Part shown: positions 13,001 through 26,800 of the stretch, in pieces
Numbering within the stretch: the stretch's first letter is position 1
Layout: each line of letters begins with the position of its first letter
From: Bugula neritina
Taxonomy: Eukaryota > Bryozoa > Gymnolaemata > Cheilostomatida > Bugulidae
Length of the DNA: 60,000 nt
Assembly: GCA_964035545.1 (NCBI GenBank)
Contig: OZ037768.1
Span: forward strand, 22,782,819-22,842,818
Direction: 5' to 3'
Translations under genes and position numbers: made by a program
The notes under the pieces: generated by a model
What the model was told of the DNA's origin: nothing
What the model saw: only the letters and a program-made list of their open reading frames with translations
Databases searched by the model: none

Positions 13001-13814
13001 ACAGACTAGAAGAATTCTATAAAAGATAGTGAAATCTACAGGCCTTGTAGATTATATATATATACATATCACTGTCATAGAATAATTACCTACCATTATA
13101 ATTATAATTATAATTAGCAATTCATATCCACTCTTTTAGTTGCTACTGTTGGCAATATTTTTGTTGATACTGATTGTAAAAATGAACTGTGCAGGTCAAA
13201 ACCTAGTAGTTGTACTTACTTTTAAATCTGGGGTTAATGATTACTGATTAGTAATTGCTATTAGTCAAAAAATAGTAAATAAGTACAGAATGGCAGTATC
13301 AATATGATATAGTAAATATGAATATGGATTTGTTTTCATTGAATTATAATTAATAATTATATAATAAGTATAACATTAATAGCAATTATAACATAATATA
13401 AATATATACAGTAATAACTATGAGCATAAGTATAAGAATAACATAAATAATAAATATATATTAATATTATTTCTTATTGAAAGTAATTATCTTTTACAGT
13501 ATTAATAATTATCAGTTAATCACTAAATGTAATGATAATCAATCATAATCATAATGATAATCTACTTTTGCTTTTAGTGATGCCCATAATCAAATTGATA
13601 ATATGCACATGTATTGTATTAATTAATCAAATTAATTAACAGCATTCAAAAGACTTAAGCCCAAACCGACCATTAGTATGAGTGAAACTAAAAGTACGGA
13701 ACCCCAACTGTGACAAAGTGAAAGTGAAACAACTTACATGTAGCTAAGAACAGTTGCAATAGTCAACAGTATAGCCCATAATGGTATTTCTAAAACCCCT
13801 GCAATAATTTCCAT
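7027..13814 (-). CDS. Cytochrome P450, clan 3 (CYP3A-like)
   Basis: Twelve exons, listed 5' to 3': 13738-13814, 12560-12659, 12384-12436, 11609-11822, 11091-11173, 10365-10540, 9604-9840, 9199-9323, 8467-8588, 7984-8121, 7260-7422 and 7027-7110. All junctions are in phase, giving about 523 aa. It is a microsomal haem monooxygenase. Residues about 4-25 form the N-terminal membrane anchor, followed by a [10 protein letters not shown] hinge. The I-helix is AGYETT at 330-335, the ExxR is E386/R389, PERF is at 440-443, and the haem loop [10 protein letters not shown] has its Cys at 466. SGKLK and [16 protein letters not shown] are typical of the CYP3 family. All key residues are present, so it is likely functional. 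Introns hold three minisatellites and a SINE. The subfamily name cannot be set from sequence alone. Confidence 0.95.
8125..8430. repeat. Minisatellite abutting the P450 exon 10 acceptor
   Basis: About ten copies of a roughly 28-bp unit (ACATAGTATATTATACAGTA, then TATAGT). It begins within 5 bp of the exon 10 edge at 8121. On the gene strand the units resemble the branch and acceptor region of that intron. Confidence 0.85.
8735..9190. repeat. Minisatellite abutting the P450 exon 8 donor
   Basis: About sixteen copies of GTGTGACGAGGTAATAGTAG plus a variable AATATATA tail. The array starts about 10 bp beyond the donor that follows exon 8 (9199-9323). Confidence 0.9.
10669..10711. repeat. (TG)n microsatellite
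   Basis: An interrupted TGTGTG tract in P450 intron 5, just upstream of the SINE. Confidence 0.85.
10801..11056 (+). mobile_element. tRNA-derived SINE with intact target-site duplication
   Basis: The element body is 10814-11043, flanked by a perfect 13-bp direct repeat (ACTCATTTACTAG at 10801-10813 and 11044-11056). The head is tRNA-like: an A-box-like CTAGGGGTTAGAG and a B box GGTTCAAACC at 10871-10880. It is followed by GGTGATGTTAGGAAGAGCAT, a CCTTAGCCCGATTT segment, a TTTCTCACAGAGATGGTGAC tail domain and a T-rich end. At least four other copies occur in the window. The insertion is in P450 intron 5, in the antisense direction. Confidence 0.85.
11312..11609. repeat. 21-bp minisatellite carrying copies of the P450 exon 4 donor
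   Basis: About sixteen units of 21 bp (TGATGAGAGAGAGGCTACCT plus G). The last unit ends in the splice junction of exon 4. On the gene strand each unit reads ACAG then GTAGCC, identical to the real donor. Because 21 is a multiple of 3 the array is open in frame on the plus strand; that ORF is an artefact. Confidence 0.9.
12212..12325. repeat. 22-bp tandem repeat, self-complementary
   Basis: Five copies of AGCATATATGCTATAGCTGT plus AT, rich in internal palindromes (GCATATATGC and TATAGCTGTATA), in P450 intron 3. Confidence 0.9.
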
Positions 13815-13959
13815 GTTAGCTTAGTGGTGCTAAAGTATAATAATCAGCTTATTAAAACAGTTACAATCGTAGGTTTTCTTTTATAATTCCTGTATTTCAA
13901 TACTTCTCCATTCGGTGCTTCAAGTGTAAAATGTGTGACTGGGAAGGATCGGTATGCCC

Positions 13960-13967
13960 CTTTATAT
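13960..13967 (-). promoter_or_regulatory. Candidate TATA box of the P450 gene
   Basis: ATATAAAG on the minus strand lies about 146 bp upstream of the P450 ATG, consistent with a short 5' UTR. Position and motif only. Confidence 0.35.
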
Positions 13968-14518
13968 GCAATTACTATTTTGTTGCAGCGCTATAATCAT
14001 AGCAAAGGTTTTATTGAAAAACGACAACAACGTAAGTATTTTTGCGCCGACTTTTCTTCAAAGGTTGAATTGAGGCTATAAATTGTCCAATCAAATAAAA
14101 CCGTACTTTGCACAGTTTTGCAATCAAGGGTAGCAAATGAAACTAACCGTGTGTCATCTTTTGTAGTTCCAACTCACAGCCAATCTTACTATCTTCTATG
14201 TGTAAGCATGACGAAATATCAATATATGGGAAAGGTTAATGTTGGATCAGTTGGAGAACGATAGTATAGCTAGTGGTCAAAGCCTGAAAAACTAATGGAA
14301 TGCCTTAGATAAAATTTTAGTGCCTAAGATGACACCGAGCCGCAGGTTTCCTATATTGTATTAAAAAGTAAGATGCAAGGAAAAAACAGTGAAGTACCCT
14401 CTTGCACAATAAAATTATTTTTATTTTGCTCTTTTTTTCAGGCTGCAATTTCAAACATTTTTAAAGCAAATTAAATAAGAAAAATACCAGGTCTGTCTGT
14501 CTGTCTAAAACTAAAACA

Positions 14519-15832
14519 TATAGGGGTAACGGGGGCACAACGGTCATAGGGGTACAAAAAGCCGGCCAAATTGTGAGAGAACTTATTAACTTGGAGTTGT
14601 GATTTTTTTTTCTTAAAAAGGTATTGACATAATTATTCAGCTTTTGTAGTTTCAACACTTGCGGAACATACGTGTTGAAAAGGCGAGTAAAAAACTGTTT
14701 TTGCCTACTTTTTGTAAATTTTTTAGGACGTCGTTAAATCCTCATAACTTTTTACACTCAAAGGCAAGAAGCCTAGATTTTACTAATATTGTTGCCATTG
14801 CTTGTCTCTACAATGCTTAACTAGTATAACAGCAAACACTGAAATAAATTTTCCTTGAGGCACATTTATTTTCGATTTGGCCACACGGGGCACAATGGGC
14901 CACACTGACCGGGGCACAATGGGCCACCTGATTATTGCACCCTGATCACTGTTATTAGTTTGTTTGCCTAAAAAGTTGGTTGAACTGTTACTAAAATCTA
15001 TAGATATATCCATTTCTAACCTTTTTGTAAAATATCAAAGACATCATGGTAAGACTACAAAACTACAAGTTGAAGCTCCCCTAATATATACATCTGGTGA
15101 GGTTAAAGCTTTGCAATTTTATACATAATACAAAACACTCTGTTGTTGCTACTGGTAGATAGTCATGATAATCATTATATATTACACCATTGAGGGAATA
15201 TACATGTATTTGACTGAAATAAATTGTGATTTGCTCATTTGCTTCCCCTCTCCCCTCCGTACTCCAGTCACAAACCTCAGTCATGCATGCACCTTAGCTA
15301 CAGTTCATAGAAAAAAGTCTACTCGGGTTTTCGTAGTACACGTTATTAAAGTTGTTTTTTGATAAATGTTGCTCTGAAGTGAAAATAACAGAACATTTTA
15401 GTTCTAAACAGTAATGATAATGGCACTGCAGAGCCGAGTGGCGTGCGTTTGATTTTGCCTTCCTCTGCTAACGGTAGTAACACAAACTGTACAGCTAAAA
15501 CATGAATTTTGCTGCAGATCTGAAAGAGAATCTTTATTTATTTGTAATATTAAATAAATAAAGATCAGATGTAACAAAATATACGCAAAATTTCAATATA
15601 TTTGTTGTGTCCCATTGTACCCCGGTACCGGGGCACAATGGGCCGATTTTTTTGTCGTGAACATTTCATTATTCTGAAAGTTGTGAGAGAGATAGAAACA
15701 ACAAACTGATACCTGTAATAGACAACATATGCAGCATTAAGACTAGAGATTATTAAACTAGTAACTTGAAAAACAGACGAATGAGAGCAACAAATGCAAA
15801 ATTCGGCCCGTTGTGCCCCCGTTACCCCTATA
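14519..15832. mobile_element. Non-autonomous DNA transposon, TA target site, 23-bp inverted ends
   Basis: The left end at 14521-14543 (TAGGGGTAACGGGGGCACAA, then CGG) is the exact inverse of 15808-15830. The 1310-bp element is flanked by a TA dinucleotide on both sides, which suits the Tc1/mariner/pogo type of target site. Inside are three same-direction copies of GGGGCACAATGGGCC (14887-14901, 14911-14925, 15630-15644), related to the ends, and a 32-bp palindrome at 15611-15642. No transposase ORF is present; the longest ORFs inside (65-76 codons) show no transposase motifs. Superfamily assignment is inferred from the TA duplication only. Confidence 0.8.
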
Positions 15833-16359
15833 ATCAGGTTATATTAAATAGCAAATGACATTATATCAGTCCTGATTGTTGAAAATAATTTTAGTATTCA
15901 ACTTTGCATTTCTACAACTAAAGCACGCACTAATAACACATAAGCAGCTGAAAGAATTGAACGGGTGACTCAGAGAAACTGCTCATTTTCTAGCTCTATT
16001 CAGGTAAATAATGACAATAACTTCAAAAACTTGTGTTTAGGCTTTTGACAGTTATACATGCAGCTTCATCACCAGCTTTACCTTTCACCATGGAATCACT
16101 AATCACCCCTGCGGACCCCTGGTTTTGACCACTGACCATATTATAAGGCAGAAACTAACTTGTTGACAACTATTCTAATTTATCTTCATTCCAATTGCTA
16201 CCAGTTACTCATTGGTAACTGGTACAGTATCTACCAATGTACATATTACAAACAACTAGTATGAGGTATGATGGTGCAATGTGGACTTCCTTATCAATAA
16301 TATGTCTACCAGAGCTACAATGATTATAGATGATGCAATCAAAATACTAGGCACTCAAA

Positions 16360-16890
<531 letters not shown>

Positions 16891-17846
16891 AGTCAATGTT
16901 ATACACATCTTATTGATCACAGTATAGCCACATAGTCATATACTTGAACTAAATTATACTTGGTGCATATAAAATGCATATAGCCTTACTACACTAACTG
17001 TGTGTAGTTCAATAAACTGTAAAGTTTATAGTTGATAGTAAATTTGTTTGTATCCCAACTATTTAACTTAAACAGCTGTAGTCATGTATATTATATTATT
17101 TCAAACCAACAACTATAAGTCCATCTTTTCACAAAAGTTATTGAAGTTAGATTTTGTTACCAACTGGCACAGTAAAAACTACTAAGTAACCGAACTGCAA
17201 AAACTAAATTTTATTAAAACAAAAAGCTAACATAATATAAACAGAGATTATTCGACTTTCAAGATGTGACTAAATTATAAGCCACTTTACAAGACATACA
17301 TGATTGCATACCTGCAACAACTTGCACATGTTTTCAGGTAGTTTGATTGTAAGAATGGCAAACTTCTATCAACAAAACAATGAGAAGTAATGGTAAAGCT
17401 TTGACTACTTAGCTTATACATAGACAGTAACTATGACCACTGATAATGCTTCAGTCCAAACTGAAGTATATAAATACACACAATATAAATATTTATATCA
17501 ATATTACAATATTATATAATAAATATATAATACATAATTATTTACAAAATCTTATAATAAATAGTATAAAATAATATAAATGCAATTCAGTGCAATAAGA
17601 GATAACTGAATGCAAAACAGTTATTCCAAATGCTATATGCTAAGTGAACTAAATATAAACTGCGCTGAGTAGGTTTGTCACTGATTGGGTACAGACTATT
17701 TACACAATACGCTACTGTGTCTGCAAATGTATTTTCTGTCTCAGAATTCTTGTAATTTACAAAGAGATTAAAAAGCTTATATATCTGGATAAGCCATGCC
17801 ATCGACTAAGGTGTATCCCAGTTCATGCTTAACCACATCCTTAGCT

Positions 17847-20800
17847 TTACAGCAATCTGAAAACAACAGAAAAACAGTAAAAGTCTAGGGAAGCATTTCA
17901 AATATAGATAAAGCAAATAGTGGTATAAAATATGTTGAATAATTTGTATACAGAGTACTTTCTACTATAATCTCAACACTCAGGTACTGATCAAAACATA
18001 GTAAATACATGAACTAATATATTATAACGTAGTATACACATGAACTAATATATTATAACGTAATATATACATGAACTAATATAATATAACGTAGTATATA
18101 CATGAACTAATATAATATAACGTAGTATATACATGAACTAGTATATTATAACGTAGTATACACATGAACTAATATATGATAACATAGTATACACATGAAC
18201 TAATATATTATAACGTAGTATACACATGAACTAATATATCATAACGTAGTATACACATGAACTAATATATCATAACGTAATATATACATGAACTAATATA
18301 TTATAACGTAGTATACACATGAACTAATATATCATAACGTAGTATATACATAAACTAATATATCATAACGTAATATATACATGAACTAATATATTATAAC
18401 GTAGTGCATATATGTATAATTTAACCTAGCCATCTAGTTTTCAAAAATTCAAAACGCTTTTCTTTATTTCCCAGACTTGAAATTAGGATTTTAGCCGATG
18501 CTACTCAGTAAATGAATGTTGGAGTTATTCTACAAGAATTTTACACAGCTACTGGAGTTTTACTCCATTTGCATTGCAAAGGATGCGATAAAAAAGGTTG
18601 TCAGTGCACAGTTTTTGGTTTTGATCCAATAAAAAGTTACTATCAGATGACTGATGAATCACAAGTCCTGATTTATTATTTAATGAGTTTTTGCTCAGAC
18701 AGTGGGATACTCCTCTACTAAAAATATTCTTTAATGGATAGAACAACTCCTAATTTAATAATTAAACTCATCATAATGGATAATATCTTTGTGATGAGAA
18801 AACTACTAAAAGTGTAGCATTCATGACCGTTAGCTAGTGACCATTGCCACTATTACACATACTACTATTACGGTCATAACTACATAAATGGAAACAAAAA
18901 ACAATTTAAAACATCACAATAAAATTAGGTAAAATAATTTATCCATTAACTCACTCTTTGAGATGGAACTTTTTCTGTGCGAATACCCTTATAAGGAAAG
19001 AGCCAGAGTCATTCACATTGAAAGCAGACGGGATCAAGATGTAATGTCCGGGAACCAACTCAAATCTATTGCTAACTTCCCGGTAGTTGATGTAAACGCC
19101 TGACCTACCGGCGTCATAGTTGTATCTGAAGTGATTTGTTCCTAGTCGGCTGTGAGGGTCGTTAACCTGAAGGAAATATAGAGAGAGCATTAAGAATGGA
19201 AATTGAATATAGAACAATTAGATTATAGCAAATGAATAGAAGAGATATTAATGCAGCTAAAATTCCTTCTTTTAACTAAGCTTTATTAATTATATTTATG
19301 AATTCATGATGGTTTGAAAATATCTGTTAAAAATTTATAGTCAATAGAATAGCAACTCAACGTGCCTCTTAGCTAGACTCATCTGGTAACAGTGAACACA
19401 CAGAAGTTCTGAGAAAATTATATGATAGCAACAATAATAATGTTAATTTTAAACTGTTCATACAAACAACTTTCTTTACATATGTCATCATAATTATTTA
19501 GATTTTCACCACTGTTATCGCGAAATTTTCACTGTTAGGATAAGTTTTGCTACGAATGGCATGACTCATGTTGTATAAAATAACCACAAAATCAGATTAT
19601 GGAGCTTAAGGCAGTCACCTATAACTGGTAATAACCAGCGTGGGCAGAAATTACCTCCCCTCTCCGTTTTTCAGGAAGTCAGTGCTCATGGCATAATATT
19701 TTCAGACCTACCTCTAGATCAAAAGTTTATAAATTAGATACAACTCCATCCAGATATTGCAAAAACCGTTTTATTTAACTTTAAATACTCCTGAATGAAA
19801 CAAAGTTGTACCAGAGCTTGTGTTTTTGAGCCAGATGGATATATAAATGTCAACCATATTGTATTGTTTATAGTGCCGACTGACAAACTACTTGTGAAGC
19901 ATTTAGATACAAAAATATTTGCATACAATGTCCTCCCTTCATTCAGCAACAAAAATGCTGCATTAAAACAGCAAAAAGGTCACAGGTTGCCCGTGGCTGG
20001 GCTAGAGCCTCGGTTTAAATGATGTAATAATTCTCTAGAACTTTCTAAAAAAGTTGGTTTATACCAGATATATGCTGGAACATTCTAGAATGCAAAATGA
20101 CATCAGAGTGACATTCAGTTGTATAAATTCAGCATATTAATAGCAGTGCAGCTGACTATAAGACTCAGTCACTACGCCGACGCTTTACACTGACGCTCTA
20201 CGCTGACTTGAGAGTTTCATTTCATAGTCTGAGTAAAACTGACTTTAGCATTACAGTTTGAAAACCTGCGCTAAGCTAGCCTAGGGCTTTAGCAAGCTTT
20301 ACCCACCTTGTATAAAATATAACCAATTTGTAGAGTCTTCACTCCGAGATGGCGCTGAGATCGTCGGTGCTCTTGCATAAGAGCTATGACAACGCTGCAC
20401 TTCCCCTCGCTGTCGGGGTCATCTACTATCGGGTCATAGTCGTCTGCAACATGCAAAGACCTCTAATATCACATTCAATTGTGAAACGAGAGAAACAGAA
20501 AAGTTTTAGTGAACAAATCAGTAAATTTTAAGACAGTTACTTTTAGGTAGTTATATTATTCACAATAGGGAAGATAACTCTTGACTCTATCATTTTGAAA
20601 TTTTTTATTAACAATTGAATGTAGAAATGAAATGATTTTGTAGAGAAGGTAACTGGTCAGGGGTTTTATTGATTCAAATGAACAGAAAAGATTGATCAAC
20701 AGATGAGTTTAGAATTATCAATATAAAACAGAAAAATGGGGGAACTCCTATTTTTTCTGTTATCAAAGTATCTGCTATACTAGAAAACTTTCACAGTTGG

Positions 20801-23800
20801 AATAAAATGCAGCACACAAGAACATGTTAGTTCAGCAAGGTTGACAAAGAATAAAATATTAAAGTTTTAGGCAAAATCTTGTAATTACTAATTGAATTTT
20901 TTTTTTACAGTGCTTATAATGAAAATTCAAAACAAATAATGTTTCCATGTTTATATTTTGATAACCGAGTACTTAATAACAAATGGGAAATTTAAATTTA
21001 CTTAAAAAAAAACTGAAATCATTGCAGGTGACTTCTTTCACCAGGTTTGTTGCTCCAACATAAACTACTTCTCAAAGCCTTAGCATTTGATTTTAATGAG
21101 TAAATTATTTTAAATACATAGTTTAAACTCTAAAAAAGTCATTCATACACAGAGAAAATTTTAAAACACTCTTCATAAAGAGGAAATAGAAACTCAAACT
21201 TGCCTATACCTTCTTGATCTAAAAATTACAAATTCTAAACATGACAAAGCACACAACTCCAAATTTAAGTTAATAAATATATGTGAGTTGTCTGCCACTG
21301 TATTACTTAAGTTAATATATAATATTTCTATTCTCAATCTCACCAGGTGCTGTTAAAGTGAGCAGATACTGGGGGTTCTTGGCAAAAGATTCCAAATCAT
21401 TTCTGGAGCCCCCTGCAGTCGACCCTGGAGCCCATTCACCACGTATCAACTCCACGTGACCTGCAATCACATGACCTACATTCACTTGACTTATATTCAT
21501 TATGTGGTCTAAATTCACATCATTTGAAAGTTGATACCGTGAACTTCATCATTCAAAAGTAGTCATTTATTATTTAAAATACAAAGTCAAATTGACAAGT
21601 TTTTGCTTTTGCTACAAGAGCGAAACTGTGCAAAAAATATCTGGAAAAATAACAAAAATATGAAACCCACCCGGCTGGTCTCCCTTGCCGTCTCCATCGA
21701 AGTCGGGGCCGAGAGTGCAGATAGTGATCTCCTGGAACTGCTTACAGAAATCTCTGAAACTCATCCAGAACTCGCCGTCTGCTTTGCTAGTGAATGACAT
21801 TTTCTTTTTCATCTCGTCATCCATGAGATTCCAGTTTTCATCACTAGTGAGGTGAAGTAGATATGTAAAAAGACATACTGACTACTTTTTACTGCTGTTA
21901 GATTTACAAGGTTGTTTTCAAATAATTGAATGACTCAACATGTGATTGCACTAGAAACTCTGTAAAAAGACAGAACCAGTTATGTGTAACTTGGCACAGA
22001 TTTAATATCTCCTAAAATACAAACAGAACATAATATATACTTACTTATCTAAATTATGTTTGAATTATACATAGCATGTACAGTAGTATACAGTAGTACT
22101 CAGTAGTACTCAGTAGTACTCAGTAAGTACTCAGTATGTAAGTATTCAGTAAGTAAGTGCTTAGTATGTACTCAGTAAGTACTCAGTAAGACTTACTTGT
22201 CACTCCACGAGCCCTTCCACTCGGTCTCATTGCCCCAAGGGTTTCTAATCCTCAGCAACTTCTCTGTGCCCATCCTGTGCCTCACCTTCTGGGCGTCCGT
22301 CACTGTGTAGGCGTGTCCAGCTATCAGGCCATTAGCATCTGCCTGACTGGAGTTCTTCCAGTCTCCCTGCAACACATTTCACTGCAGTCAGTGAGTTCTC
22401 ACCGTGAAGGTCACTATACTACATGGAGATTTTAATTTCTACCTGCAGATTGTAAACTCTACCTGGAGATTGTAAATTCTACCTGGAGGTTATAAATTAT
22501 CTAATATGAGAATTACAGTGCTGAGAAAAAAGATAATATCTGGTAGTGAAATGATATTTATTTAATAACTTGCTAACAAATTGAACGTTGAACCATTCGA
22601 ACTATTGAAAAAAATTTGATTAAAGACCGAGAGTAAATAAAAGTAGGCACTATCAAACTGTTGACATCTATAATGCAATACCAGCTACACTGCTTATAGC
22701 AGATACCTGTCTCAAATCTCAATATAATTAATATAACTTATCACTACACTTTTAACATGCTATGCAAAAATAGAGTAAACTGGCAACACTAAACATGTTC
22801 AATACTTCGGTCAACATGATTGACTAATATAGCAACTGATATCAGCTTATCAACTTTTCTGGTTTTTCCAACTGACTGATTAAAAATTAAAATTGATTTC
22901 AGAATTTCATCAATTACAGTATAAATAGATTGAGTTGCTGTTGAACTATTTTTTACTTCTAGCTAATAAAGACAAAAAAGAGAAGACAACCATAAACCTT
23001 ACTTGAAGTTGCAATGCGCTTAGTAAGAGTTTTTAACTACTCGTAATCATTAGGCCAAAATACTACATCTAAGCCATTTGCGCCAGTCTTTATATCTACA
23101 ACGCCAACTCACCTTTCTTGAGCAAGCAATAAATGACCCAGCTTTATTGGCTGATAGTATACGTTTATACAAGGCTGGATCCACTCCTTTGATTTCACAT
23201 CTCTCTGCTAGACCCCCTGTTAGATCCACCAAGGCGTCCATTGTCTGGCCACCTTCTATGGCCTCATATGAACCATGTAACCTAGCAACAGGATGAATAA
23301 GCTATCATGTGAGTCATGTAACCTAGCAACAGGATGAATAAGCTATCACGTGAGTCGTGTAACCTAGCAACAAGATGGGCAAGCTTTCATGTGAGATGTA
23401 AAACTACTAAGTAGCATATATTTAAATTGATCAACAACGAAAGTTTAAAAGTCAAAGCAAAATATTCTTACTTATAAATAACATGATGGTACAATAAGCA
23501 ACTGTTATATGTGAATGTATATGTTCTACATTCTATAATCTTACTTAGCATATGCTTTCTCTAAAAAAGCTACCCAGAATTCTTCACGAGTGTCACAATG
23601 AGCAAAAATGAGTTGTCCCTCCCTGGTTGGAAGTCTATCGTCAACGTACACATCCACCCATTCACCAAATCTCCAGAATGAAAAGTGGAGAATGCCGCAG
23701 TAGTCTTTTCCAAAGAGCGGATAATTCTTAGGGCATATCTATAAATATTCAAGACAAATCTGTAAATAGACATTAAGGATTGCATATTTGTGTCAGTGCA

Positions 23801-26800
23801 GCATGTCCTTCTGCTTCAGGTTTAGGAAGTGGTTATTAAAGTTAATCAAACATACAAATATGCATAAATTACAATTTCTAATTGTATATCAGTGAAATTA
23901 TCAATTTTGTTTTCATCCAAAAACATTTTATCAACGATAAAAACAGAGCCTTTCCCCTTTACTAGATACTAAAATATTACACTAAAAATTGGCTGAGTTT
24001 ATTAAGTTAACACTAGAAGACAAATCAAATAGTGCCTCCAGTTTAGAGCTGAAGATTGAGCGATTAAAAATAAAAAAACATGTCCTTTACTCAAAGAACC
24101 TCATTTAAGTAACCTTTAATCTTTAACAGAAAGAGGTCGGTCTAACGTCAGAGTTATTTTTATCATTTAGTCACTACTCACTCTTTTCATGAATCTTTCC
24201 TCTCGAGATACGGCTGCACACGAGGACAGGAACCAACAATCTCCCAGAATTCCTTGCTTGATATCGTCTTTACTCATTCCATCAACAAGCAGCTGTGGGT
24301 TTTCCACTATATTCTACAAATAAAGGAGTTACACTTCAATGTGAGGTGAACAATACCAGTTACTGCTCTGGTATAACCAAATAGCAAACTCAGTGTTGGA
24401 CCAAATAATTTAGAATAAAATATAAAAATTTTATTTTTCCAATTCTAAATACTGTCAAAGAATATGAACACTGAATTCTTCTCAACATAAACAAATGTGT
24501 TGTCATAAGTACAACAGCTACAGTGGACGGTGTTTGTTTATTTATAGTAAGCAGGGTAATGCGTATTAATATGTTTGGTTATAGATAGAAAGTACTTTAT
24601 TGTCTCTAACTTACACCAGTATACTGATCTACACATATACTACAAATCTCTTTTAAGCATCTTTTTTATATAAAATACACTAATATTGATTAATTGTGTA
24701 ACATAACATTTACGTTAGAGGAGATGACATTTGAGATGCTAACAGATAGAGAGTGGATTCATATGTCACGTCAACATTATCAACGGCTATCGGGTATATC
24801 TGAGTAGCTAATTGTTATTGTGAACTTAACTCCAACTCTGTTATAGGAACACAAACTGGTTTGGACTAGAGTCTAGACTGATATACCAGCCCTTAAGGCA
24901 GCATCAGGAGAGTGTTTACGGCAGCACCAATGTAGCGCTTATAGCAATATTAATGAATTCGCTTAATAAAACCTGCCCACTTGTCATTCTATTAGAATCT
25001 TTAGACCTTATTTTAAAGATGACATACTGTGTAGTAGAGATTCATATCTCATCCAGCTTAGAATAAAATTAATTTGCAAATTAATCCGGTAATCCGAGAA
25101 AGTAACAGTTTGAACACAGCCTCAACATGTTGAGCAGTGTTGGCATTCCGGTTTTGTATATAAGCTCTGTCTTAGACAATTCATTCGATAATTATATAAC
25201 AATATATGCTTTTTAGAACATAACAAAGGATAGAATATCCTAATTGGTCAGAGCTTAGCAAATGAAACAAATCTTATAGAAGATCCCTAGAGTTTATACA
25301 AATAATTTTTCAACTTTTATATTATTTTAACCAAATATTTTAGACTAGATACAAGAAAAAATGATAACATCATCATTTGCAATGATGAGTTAGTTTTAAG
25401 CTAAAATTATTTGTATAAAATAGAATACCAATAATAAAATATTTTCAGGCCAGCAATTTGAAATTCTTACTAAATGAGAAGTTGCTAACTCAAATCATGT
25501 GTTAAAAGATAGCACATTTAATCCAATTAAATAGTGAAAAGGATGTGTAAATGAAGCTTTGGTGTATTTCAACAATACTATTATTATAATTATTCAAATC
25601 ACTATTGTTACTATAATCATTGCTATATTTACTGCTACTACTACTGCTGCTATAACTATTGTTATGGTAACTGCTGCTATAATTATTGCTATAGTTACTA
25701 CTACTGAGACACACAGCATGTATATAAAACCATTTGAGTTGCTCACTGTGGGTCTGAGCCACTTGATGCCGTCAGCATAACTGCTGCTTTCAGAGTTGTA
25801 GTAGATAGCATTGTCGTCTGCTTCAAAGTCAGGGTCACAGAATAGCTCACCGGGTTCTAAGTCTTTTAATATCAACTGTAGTCTCTCAGCATCCTGCCAA
25901 GATAAAAAGTTATCATAAACTTTACTTTAAGAAATCAGCCTAAAATACAGTGTTTCCGTTACCAACATTATAATCAAAGTTTTGACATGAAAAGGTGACT
26001 ATAGTAGTTATTCAGTACTTTGCTTAGTAACTAACAATAATTCATCATTCTTATTAGCAACAACATTTTAGCGGGCAGTCTTTTTCTACTTCTCAGATCG
26101 ATCTGGCATCTTTCCATGATTATATTGACTTGAGATCGATCTGAATTCGATCTGAACAGACCGACCAGCTCAGATCGACTGAGATCGAGCTTTGACGTCT
26201 TTCCATGAATCAATCTTGCTGAGATCGATCTGTGATTGATCCATGGAAAGCCAGTGAATGTGATCTCAGTATAAAAGAAGAGTTATGGTATTTTGAGGTG
26301 CAGCTGGATTAGACAGACAAAATAAATTTTAATTAAATTAGTCTGAATTCCGATTATTTAGATACTAGTCTAACATAACAAAACTTCAAGCTTTTTAAAG
26401 TAAGTTGATCAACACTGAGAAAGTCTACTACCTACTACCAAATTGTTAAAAGAGATTTAATCTTAGAGATTATAAATGACTGTAATTCTAGTACATTAAC
26501 TTCTGATGAGTGGTTGGGAGAAAAACCTTGACAAACTGAACTCCTTTAATTTAAAATATAATTTTATATATAAGACCACGAAAATAGAGAGCTACAAACT
26601 CATTAATTAATTAAAAATTATCATTTCAAAAACTGATATTTCTATATTTTACACTATTCATCAATCATTTATATATCTGAAAATGAATGTGTTCAGGTGT
26701 CCCTTCTGGAATTTTTAGTTCCTCTTAAAAGTTTCAGTCATAAGCAAACCTAGTAACTCATTTCTATTTATTTAGTACTATAGTAGCTAATGCTAATTTT

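Noticed and set aside
14783-15013. 76-codon ORF inside the transposon
   Set aside because: It simply translates the GGGGCACAATGGGCC motifs; no transposase motif seen.
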